This document shows, piece by piece, positions 10,550 through 22,500 of a DNA stretch of 64,000 bases. The translations under genes were made by a program, and so were the position numbers. Where the stretch lies: the NCBI GenBank assembly GCA_947359465.1, contig OX375874.1:91515672-91579671 (forward strand), written 5' to 3'. Each line of letters opens with the position of its first letter. The stretch's first letter is position 1. The notes below the pieces were generated by a model, which was given only the letters and a program-made list of their open reading frames with translations, was not told the DNA's origin and did no database searches. Source of the stretch: Metellina segmentata. Taxonomy: Eukaryota; Arthropoda; Arachnida; Araneae; Tetragnathidae.

Positions 10550-13500
10550 GTAATAGTGTTGAATCTCTTGCCAAAATCTAGTTAACTAAAATCACTGAAA
10601 TTGAGCAATCGGTTATCATGAAAATATTAATCAAAATTATATTTGTAAAGAAAAAAATTTCATGTAGCAGAGTTGTGCCAATGTTAGAAAACTGTCAGGA
10701 GCGAGATGCTTTTAATAATTTTACAAAATGTGTTTACCAAGCGAAATAATCACACCAAGTCTTTAAAACTATATATTTTTAACCACTTTTAAATTTTAAG
10801 TAACGACTATATTTTCTGGGACACTTTTATTAGCAAACAAATTTCTTCAGAAAATTACTAAATAATATGTTTATCCATTTATATTTTTTCAATACATCTA
10901 TGCCACATGTTTGGGGTCATTTTTTTTTTAATTCACTAAAAAATTCGTAGTATTTGTTTTTTAATTCTGCATTTACAAACAGATTTAAAAATAAAATTAG
11001 AAACTTGTTATGCCAAACACGTTGTGACTTTTTATTTAATTTTGACAGTGTAGATTAATATGCTATACAGCATTTTACTGACAATTTTCATTTTGTAACT
11101 CATTTTAGTATGTCTTTCTCTGATGAGAAACATACAATTTTTTTATTGTTACATGAGAATTTGATAGTATAAAACTCTAAAAACGTATCCTGAGTGGTGT
11201 GCTATGTGTGCACTTGAACATAATATAAAAAAATAGGAAAGGGGCAGGTGCAACATGCCTTCCGCTTTAAATAAGCATGTCAAACAATAAATTTTCTCAT
11301 ATTAACCGATTCGTTACATATAAGTTAATAATATAAAATAATTTTTTATAAGTTAATACTTATTCATTATTTGTAGGTTCTTTTTGTCATTGTAATAAAA
11401 GATACATATGAATCTGCATATTTTGTTCTTTTAATTTAAATACATAAAAGGGGTAGAATGTATTCAGAAGATGATCCGAGTCATGTCTTTCCTGAAATTT
11501 TTTTGGAATTAAAGAGCCATGAAAACAGGCTTATAAAAATTAAGTTATACCAGTGAAAATTAAAGTTTTGTAAATCACAGGTAAAATACATGTCTAAGTA
11601 AGACCATGTCTAAAACCAGTTTAGAAATAAAACTCCATTAAATGCAATGTTTAACTTTGCAGCATTTAGAAAACCAGGAGGAAGTAGATAGAATAATCAC
11701 AAATTATTTTCTGAATTTGTGCTTGCTGAAGAGCATTCTCTTATAAAATCAAATAGTTTTGAAACATCTATATAATTCGAATACATGAATTCACAACTGA
11801 CATACAAAAATGATGTGCTAACAAACTCAACATTTAATATTTACATAGCTTATCAAGAAATTTTGTTCTGAAAATAAAAAGTATGAAACATCACAGTTCA
11901 TTGAATCCATATCTAAAATTTTTTTTTATCAATAGCACTATGGGTATAGAGCTTTAATGATTTTCTGTAAAATAGTGATTTTTTGATAAAGAACTCGTAA
12001 GAAATTATTCCTTATTTGATTTGATTTTTTTAAATATATATATAAAAAAAAAACCTAATAGTTCAAACAAATACAATAAATATTAGACTAAAAATTGTCT
12101 CAAAAGGTTTCCGAGAAATTGAACTTTTTGCAGAATTTATACCTATTTAACTTTCAGTGATAAAAGATATCTAAGTGGTTAACAAAGTAGTTTAAATAAT
12201 GTGTAGTACAATGTGTTTTAAGTTTTCTAAATTCATAATCAATTGAAAATTATTACCAAAATGTAGAAACTAGGATTTATACCTAATGCAGTTAAGTTAT
12301 ATTGTAAAATATCATTTGATAAACGTTCTCAAATATTGCAAGTATTAAGATTTATTAAAGTTTTTATAGTACATAGATATCCTCCATATATCTAGTCACA
12401 GTGAATGAAGAGATAGCTAACTGCATGCATGAGAAATTGATTCTTAGTTTTTATTTAATGTTTCATTATTTTTATTGAAATTAAAGGTCGTATTATATTT
12501 TTTGTTCCACTTTTTATTCTGGCTATTGTTTTATTAGTTTTCTTTGTTTAATTTCAGCATTGTGTATTTATGTTTCTATAATTTTATTTTTGTTTAGTTT
12601 ACATTTTTAAAGAATTATTTTCATTACAATGAATCGGCTAGAATATTCAAGAATTAGACGTACAGAACCTGAAGATAAAGAAAGTTTCTACTCTTATTTC
12701 TTGATGGAGGATCGCATGTAATGTTTTATTGTATTAAAATTATTTCCATTTTTTAACGCTTTATTTATTTTGCTAAAAATTTATTCTGTATGTGAAAACT
12801 CAATGAATTGAATGCGTATTGTATAACACAGAAAGGTTCATAGCATAAATACCAAAAATAGATTTGTTTTAGGACTATGTTTAAAAATGACTTAACATTC
12901 AATAGATATTTTTCTATTTCCTACTGTATAAGAAATATCATTTTATAGCAATGTATTGAATATTTTTTGATGTCTTAGAACAGACCAACTTAATTGTTTA
13001 AATATTTGGTCATCCGGAAAGTTATGCGTTTTTTTTTATGATAAATACCAACGAAGCAGTACAAAAACATAAGAAAATATTATTGAATCACGTAAGCACT
13101 ATTTCTGTGCTTGGATGGCAAAATGTTATAAGTCCCTTTTCCCAAACAATTGACTAAGTCCCATCCTGGAGTCTTTTTTTTTGTTAATGTTTAGAAGGTG
13201 GCAAAATGTCGCAAGTCTTTTTCTTTCAGTTTATAAGAAAACAAAGGTTGAAAAATTGTAATAAATCAAAAACCACATCTTGAATCTTAAAATTGCTGTG
13301 TGCTAAAAAGTGACTTATATCATTTTGCCATCTGAGCACAGATTTTGTTCTATATCTTTTTGCCATCTTTCCGGCAGCTGTAAATTTTAAAAAATCATTA
13401 GGCTTATTTGTAAAGAAGTTATCAAGGTGCTGTTTGACAGTCTTCAAAGAATTGAACTCCAGGCCATTCAGAGAATTTTAAATTACCTGAAAAGGTGTAA

Positions 13501-16500
13501 ATCCGAGGGGAAAGGTTTGGCGAATATATTGGCATGTTGGAAGACAACACCTCAACAATTGGTCAATTCTGGCCACTTTACTTTGATTTCTGCTTTTAAT
13601 ACTGCCTTTTGAGAACTGTTTTTTTTCTGAATTTATTGTCTGATTTTGTGGCAACAATTCATAGTGAACAATTCCTTTGTAGTCCCTCCATACACGAATC
13701 ATTACGTTTTTGGAATGCAGCCCCCTCTTAATGTTTTTTCTTTCTTAAAATAAAAGAGCATTATATGATGGAAATGAACTTTTTGGTTCTCCATTTTTAG
13801 CACTACAATGAAACAACACAAGCTAGAATTATGCAGTGAAAGTAGAAAAGACCGCATTTACACATCTGCTTCAGTCAAGGTCACTCCTTATCAGCTGTAG
13901 CAAAATAATAAAAATGAAGCGTGGTTTGATTTGAAAAACCTCAGAATTTTCTGGATGACCTAAATTGTGAAATCTAACTGTGTAACTTACAACTAAAGTT
14001 TGTGGGACAAAACTTAAAAAGTAGTCGACATTTAACAAGAACTAACACTTTAATATTTACAAAAAAAGTTAATACATTAGAAAATTCGGGAGTGCGGGTT
14101 CCCGCCACCATACATCATTCGCTGTGCCAGAGTCACTGGCTAGAATTTATTTGTCGGTAGCCAACAAGAGGTCAGAGGTTAAAGGTATGATTAACAAGTG
14201 ATTTGTTACAATTGTTTATTATCAAGAGTAATGATTAAACAAAGCTGAACATATTTCAAATAAAACATTTTTTTCAATGCTTCAGAAATGTACTTGTAGC
14301 ATTCTTGTATTTTTCAGCTGCAGTAGCATTTCAAACACCACTAGAGCTGGAATCTGAGCATTAAAATATAATTTTTGAAACTAATGCCTTTTTCGACTTG
14401 AAATACTCTACAAATTGAGTTTTTATGGTTCATAATCAAATGAATTTGCTAAGAATATATTCTTTAAATAACATGTAATATTTTAAACTAATAGTAGGAG
14501 TTGTAGAACTGGTCATGCGTGTTACAATATACAGTTATTTAACATGTAATACATGAATGTTAGAATTACTTCTGTACATACATGCATCTGTCAATCTATG
14601 GGGATCATACAAACATATCCTGAGGAAAAATTTATGACAAACACATCTTCCATTTTTTAAGATGTATGTTATAATACTATTTTAACTGTTCTTGAAAATT
14701 TATATTTATTTTTTGACCTGTGTATACTTAGGGATTTTGTTAGAATAACCATGGCAATATAAGTTATTTTTAACTTGAAAATTTAATCTTGCTTTAGGCT
14801 CACAGTATTACTTACCTGATTATGGATGTAATTATATTGTATATTAACTTAAGCAATTAAATAGAAACATTTAAGACAGTATAAACCTTTTTTAAGCTAT
14901 ACACTTTCTTTTTAATGTGAAATGGGCCACGATACCCCAGTTGGAAGAGTAACAGATTAGCAACCCAACCAATAGACCATCGTGTACAAAGGAGACTGGT
15001 TCATGTTAAATCTGTAGAGGCCTCAAATGTTATGTTGGTGTGGAATTTCGGAGAGTGGGGTGCCAGCTCAGGTGTTGCCTTGTCATCTGACCATAGTTCA
15101 AAATTACCCCTTAAAAAAATGTTTTCCCCTGATATTTCCCTTTGGGTTTGATCCTGGACCATCATCACTAGTCCATTGTGTTGCTCCAGTACAACGTCGA
15201 TTGAAACACCTACCTGCCTTATAATATGAAAAGGATCAATTTTTATTTTGTTTATAAATGTTACCAACCAAATGCATGCTTTATGTATATTTAATCCTTT
15301 GCATTAGGGGTATGACTGTAACATCTGGCAGTGTAACACTAAAAAAAGATGATAAAAATCTCATTGGCATCAGCATTGGAGGAGGAGCCCCCTTGTGCCC
15401 TTGTTTGTATGTTGTGCAAGTGTCTGAAAATGGACCTGTATGTGATGAGGGCACATTGCAATGTGGAGATGAATTGACAGCAGTTAATGGTGAAACAGTA
15501 AAGGGCAAGAGCAAAGTAGAAGTTGCTAAAATGATTAAATGTGTCAAGGTATAGTTGATTTTTTTACACTTTGGTTTTTTACATCTGTGCATAGAAATTC
15601 ATTTGCATGCAGAAAATTTTCATGGCATTATTAGTTAATTTTCAGTCAGGTAATAACTCCTTTCAATACGATTTTATTGTCTGCCTTGCCCATTTTATAA
15701 TTAGGTTTATGCCCTTTTTATTAGTTTGCCATGCAGTGTAATACATTTGTTTTATTATTTTAAAAGTTCTAACTTTTTAATTCATTTCAGTTTATTATCA
15801 AAATTAGTTTTTATTTGTTGGTAAGAACTAATTTATGTTTAAAAGGTTTTGCTACATTTCATTCTCCTTACCTTTACTATATTTGTACTTGAAATTTGTA
15901 AGCAATGGATTATCAACAATTTTTTACTATTACAAATGAAATATCAGATTATATTGTCACATACTTAGGTAAGTATCAATTACATGGTTAATAATAGTTC
16001 AAGCTAACCATAAATGATCATTTAAAATTAATTCTCTTTATCTGTTTAAATTGTGCGTAATTTTTGACTCATGGTATCTATAATTCTATTTAGTATTCTT
16101 TTTTGCTTCAAACTAAGATTGTATATTTAATTTTTTTTCAAGGGTGAAGTTTCTTTAACGTACAATAAGCTTCATGCTGATCCAAAACAAGGAAAATCTT
16201 TGGATATAAGTATGTTTTTCAAATTATGTTTGAAACCTAAATATAATATCCAGCTAATGATATATGATTTGCTAAATATTGTAGTTGGTCCAGATAATAT
16301 TTTGAATTTATTAGCCACATTATGAAAGTGACAAATAACTAGTTTTCAATAGCGAAGTATTTAGAAATTTTTATAATTTATCCTTTCAGTGATACAGATG
16401 TAATTAGGTATGAATGTTGCACTGAATTTGTGAAGAATGAAATTTTTTTTTCTGTCTGGGAAATTCATGTGCAAGAAAAAGACAATCATGGACTTTAAAA

Positions 16501-19500
16501 TTAGTGTTGACCTTAATGTAGAACAAATCAAAAGATAAATACAATACTTGAAGTTTCCAGTTGAAAATAGGAGAGACTTTAGAAATAACTACATCAATAC
16601 ATATTTAGAAGAATTTTTTTTTAAATTTATAGTGCAAAAGAATATGTAAATGATTTACATATGTCATTTGGATTAATTAATTTCACTGCAAATTAATTCA
16701 TATGAATACAGATAGTAAATATAATCATTTGAAATTATCTATAATGAGCATTTTAGAACTGAACAATTTGTAAAACACATATATTTTTTAAATTGACAAA
16801 TTTTTATTAGATGGTTGTTTTATGGCAATAAAACTAGCAATATAACATAAACATTAATTAATTTCAGTTCTAAAAAAAGTCAAGCACAGAGTTGTTGAAA
16901 ACATGAGTTCAGCCACTGCAGATGCCTTAGGTTTGAGTAGAGCAATACTTTGCAATGGTAAGTAATTTACTCAGAGGGAACTCTGGTAACTTAGATTTGT
17001 TATAAATGCATTGGATATTTTCATAGACTTGTTTTGATGTTGTATAAAAGCCAACATAATATCGGAAAATTCATTTTTTATTTTCATATCTATTATGTAA
17101 ATTGCATTCATTGATCAGAAGTTGAATCTCGTGTGATTTCATGTATAATAATTTTTGTATTCAAACAAAATATAAAAACTTATTTAATTTATTTTATACA
17201 TTTAAAATTATTTTAGATACACTAGTAAAAAAACTGGAAGAGCTAGAAAGGAATGAATTTGTGTATAAAGGTTTGGTGGATCATACAAAGCTGGTATTAA
17301 GAGGTTACTTTGATTTGTGCCAAGTCTACAGATGTAAGCTTCTCAGATTTCTAATGTTCAACATAAGTAGTATCCCATTACATAAATGTAATTACATTTT
17401 ATGTCATTTTTATAACTAAACAAATCTATTTATTTCTTAAAATTCTGCTTAATTTTGTGAAGAAAATTTTTACAAAGAATTTTATCTCTTTTTTTTAAAA
17501 AGTTACCGCCGACGCAGGATTGAAAACTCACTTTTTTTGCTCGATTCTTAGACAGTTTCCCGAGAAAGTACAGATTAGAAAATTACGAAACTAACATGAT
17601 TTGTTCAAAATTGTATAGAAAAGAAGATCAAAAAGACTTTTTTCCCAATGCATCTATTAGTTTAGGGTGCATTAAGTGTTTTGTTAAAGTAAAAAAAAGC
17701 AAAATTTCTAACGCGTGAGCAAAACACATACGAATTTTCAGTATTCAGCCGTGAATTTTTTCAGAGTACCTATAAATGTTATTTTTTGCACAACGCCAAG
17801 GATTTTTAGGAATTTCCATTTGGTTCCTGCTAATATATATTTTTTAATTCAGGAAAAATTGGGACATTTTTGTTATTTTTTTTAACTGTCTATATCATAT
17901 TACTATTAGTTTTTAAATTTGAAAACATTGCAGGAAACCTTAGAATGTACACTTAGTTATGGTACAGTTATTTTTGAAATTGGTTCATAAATAAAAATTC
18001 GATGTGACAGTGATGGAATTGGTTCATAAACGAAAATTTGAAAGAGAAGCACCATGTCTTACAAAACCTCTTTGCACATTTCTGATATTATTTCTGTCTT
18101 ATTTAGCATTTGGAGATGTTTTTGCATCAATTGGAGTTCGTGAACCTCAATCAAGAGCAAGTGAAGCATTTACAAGATTTGGGGAAGCGCATAGAAATAT
18201 GGAAAGACTAGGAATTAAATTTCTGAAAACTGTTAAACCTGTAAGTATTTTTTACCTTTTGGGTATACTAAAAGTAATAGTTTCAACTCTTTTATTTACA
18301 CAATTGTGAATTTAACTATTCTTTTGTACTTAAATGTTGCAAAACCTAAGGAAATGTGTCAAAATTTTAATATACCAGATTTGGTTAAAAAAATTTGTGT
18401 TGTATGTTTTAATTGTTTTTATAAAATAGAATTCTGCAACCACACTTATAGAACTAAAGACCTATGAGGAAAGTGGGTCGAAGTGTACACATGCCATCCA
18501 GAAAGAGAACACACATTGTTTACAATATTAGATATAAAATAACTCATTTTTGCTTTGCTCTAGTACAAAAGTGAATGTTTTATTATCTTCATATCATCTG
18601 TCACAAGTATTGGTAAACAAATTGATTAAACTTCACCCAGAAAAAAAGTTTCAAATTAAATAATGGCTTGTTTAAATTCTGTAAAAATCATTTTTGGACA
18701 GTTAATTGTTTTTCCAGCTGTACTGGTATCGATGTCTGATTAATTGCAATGCTCAATTTACATCCGATCTTCTCCAAAAGTGCCAAATTAATGCTGTTGC
18801 ACAAACATAGTGACAGACGTAAAATGGGAAAACATAGATTGACACAATGAAGTTTAGTTACCAAGTTACTAATCATGCAAAGTTTCATGAATATATATAT
18901 ACACAGACATTTGGACATATAATGGACACATGCATAAACAAACTGACAGACACCAAATGCAGAAACCACTGATTTTGCATTAGAATGATTCAAACTGGGC
19001 AAATAATATGGAATGGGGCAAATATATTCAATATATGTACAAACACTGTATTTTTATTTATACAGATAACCATGTCGTTACGTGTTCAAATGGAATAGTA
19101 TGTTATTGTTTTCTAATTAAAAAGATAAATTATTGCTATGAATAGAGAGAAATGTTAATTGATATTAATTGTATGTAAGAGTTCATGATAAAAATATATT
19201 TGAAGGATTATATTTCCCAAAGTCAGCATTTCTTCAGAAATAAAATTACAGAATATAGGATTACAAATTTCTGTATTGCATTTCCTTTTAGATGCTGACT
19301 GATCTTGGAACATATTTACATAAAGCTGTACCAGATACCAAGTTGACTATTAAGAAATATGCAGATGTAAAATTTGAATATCTAGTGAGTTATTTTATAA
19401 TTTTTCTTTCTAAAACATGCTATTTCCTGCCTCTTTTGAACTTAAAAAGAGTAAAATTTTATTGAAACTATTATGCATTTATTTATTTCATTCTATCAAA

Positions 19501-22500
19501 TCGCACCCTGGGCATCAAAAGTGACACAACTAAAAAAATATATACATTTTGATGTTAGGTCATTGAAAAATATGCATGAGGTGCCCAAGTGTGTTATATT
19601 ACTATTCTATAGAATATGATAGAAGTTATCACCATAAATACTTGAACTTTAAAAGAAGCTTATACTATTTCAATATAAGTTTTATAGTATCCTTTAAGTA
19701 GCCGACCAACCGATCTAGTGGTTAAGGTGTTGGCCTCTGGATCGGAAGGTTCCTGGTTCGAATCCGGGGTCAAGGCACGGATGTAATTGTGCTGTCCTTA
19801 GTTAGGGGTAGTGATGGTCGCGCATTGGGTGCCCCTTCCCAAATGACCATCCCTTCCCGGCCTTGCAGTGGCCTATGATTAACAATCGAGTGCCCGCCGT
19901 AATTAAAAAATATATATATAATTTAAGTTGATGTTTCTCAAATTCTGTAATTTTGAGATGTCACTTTTCTTGCCAGGGTGCTAAATGTAAATAAAATGGT
20001 TTTTTTTATTTATTTATTTGTGTGTTATTATTTCACTGTAATTAAAAATACCATAGACTTGCCTCACACATAAATAAGATAAATAATAAGATAAAAATAA
20101 CGTTAATAAATATTGATTTGTATTACACAGTCCAGTCACATTAATGTGACCACCACCTACTTTCGACGTCAACAAGAAATAACCAATCACAAAAGGCAGA
20201 TGGCAGCACATTGCAGTGGAGTGTATATAAAGGATGTCCTAGGGCATCGGAAAGCATTTCAATCGTCGGCGTAATGCAGAAACATAGCGATTTATCCAAC
20301 GTCCAAAGGGCATGATTATTGGCTTTTGGGCCAAGGGTGGAAGCATTTTGGAAACGGATAATTTTGTGAACTGTTCGGGTGCCGCCGTGGTAAAAGTATA
20401 CAGTGCATGGCAAAATGGCACTATCCAGAATCAGCGGCGTGGCACATGTGGTGCACCACGAGCTATAGACGACAGAGGCGAACGAAGGCTACGGAGATGC
20501 GTTCGGGCGAATAGACGTGCAACTGTTGAGCAACTGACCGCCCAGATGAAAAAAGGGGCTACCAAGAGTGTATCCTCAACAACGATTCAACGAACGTTGC
20601 TGCGCATGGGCCTCCGCAGCAGACGCCTGGTTAATGCACCTATGCTGACTGCTGTTCTTCGGCGACGAACGCTGTAATTTGCACCCCAGTACCGCAACTG
20701 GACGTCCACAAAGTAGCGTCAGGTGGCTTTTTCTGATGAATCGCGTTTTATGCTCCATCGGACAGATGGACGTTGGCGTATACGGCGTCAAACGTCTGAA
20801 AGCAAACACCCTGCAACAGTTGCTAGAAGAATCCAGGCTGGGGAGGGAGCATTATGGTTTGGGGAATGTTTTCCTGGCATTCACTAGGTGCACTCATTGT
20901 GGAAGGCACAATGGATCAGCACAAGTATGCATCTGTCCTTGCGGACCATGTCCATCCCTACATGCGAATTATTTTTCCTCAGAATGATGGCATCTACCAG
21001 CAGGACAATGCGAGGTGTCATACAGCTCGCAGTGTATGTGCCTGGTTCGAAGAGCACCAGGATGAGTTTACCGTACTCCCCTGGCCAGCAAACTCACCGG
21101 ATTTAAACCCAATCGAGAATCTGTATGACCACCTCAATCGGGTTGTTCGCACCATGGATCCTCAACTGTGTAATCTAGCGCAGCTGGCACAGCACTGGAG
21201 TCGTCATGGCAGAAACCTAATTGACTCTCTTCCTGCACATGTCGCAGTGGTCCGCTCTGCCAAAGGTGGTTTTTCTGGCTTTTGAGAGGTCGTCACATTA
21301 ATGTGACTGGACTGTGTAAAATGTAAATATAGTTAATCTTGTGAAACATTTTCAAAACAGAAACGGGCAAGATACATTTAAAAAATACTTTAACTTTTAA
21401 TTTATGTCTCAGAGATGTTGAAAAGGTTTTATACTTTAAAATTTATTGAATATTACTTTGCAATAAAGCAAAAATAGTTGAAATTTGGCAGGCACGTTTT
21501 TTTATTCATGGATTAAGCATGAATTGCTTCACTGTAATGCAATCTGATATGGCATTACAGTGAAGCAATTGTAGCAACGCTCAACTTTGTTGATATTGCG
21601 AACCTGTGATTTCCCACACATGAATCGACAAGACTTGTGTTGAAATTAATAAACAGTGTGGAAATGTGCTAATTTATTTGCATGTCAGTTTTAATTGAGA
21701 ATAAATTAAATTTTACATTCAAAATGCAAAATTTCCAAAAAAAAACAAAAAACATTTGTTGTTTCTCAAGGTCAATTATAAAGATAAATTTAGTATTGAT
21801 TTCGTCTTATATGGCAGTTTTTTAATTACCATTAAAGCAATTGCAGTCACTTGTGAATTATTGGGTTTGAATGGAATAACATTGTGTATGTATATGATTT
21901 TTTATTTTTCAGTACATTTTTGATTCCTAAAAGTTTGGGTATTGCAAAATGCAAAACCTATTTGTTGCCAATGCTTACAAAATTTAAATTTTGTCAATCA
22001 AGGATCTTCAAAATATATCTTATAACAATGGAGAATGAATTGAATCTGTAGTTTAGCAAGCCCTTTTTTTATTTGACTATCAGGAATTATATGTCGTGTC
22101 TCATTTAGCTATGAAAGTAAAACAATCAGTGGTGAACACACACAAATGGTGCTAACATACAAATATTATGTATTGAGTTTTATATATACTTGGTTTTACT
22201 TTATTAGGTTAAAATGTTATTAAATTAATACTCATTGTTAATCAGATTTTAAAAATTTGAGTTGTATTATAAGAATATGTTACCACAAAACTTGTCCTTT
22301 TCATCGTAATTTTTAAAAAATTTTAGTCATACTGCTTAAAAGTTAAAGAAATGGATGATGAAGAATATACATACCAAGCCTTACAAGAGCCTCTGTATAG
22401 AGTTGAAACAGGAAACTATGAATACAGGTATATTTTATGATTTTGTATTATTATTTTTGATTTCTAAAGATTATGTTATGTTTTACATTTATGTTCAATG

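Noticed and set aside
17141..17419. Single open frame around PICK1 exon 5 read as one gene
   Set aside because: Only 17217-17333 matches PICK1; both sides are intronic, with valid acceptor and donor.
19701..19775. Possible tRNA genes at the SINE heads (also at 11, 14927, 22969, 33953)
   Set aside because: B boxes are good, but the acceptor and anticodon stems do not pair and each is joined to a SINE body; they are retroposon heads.
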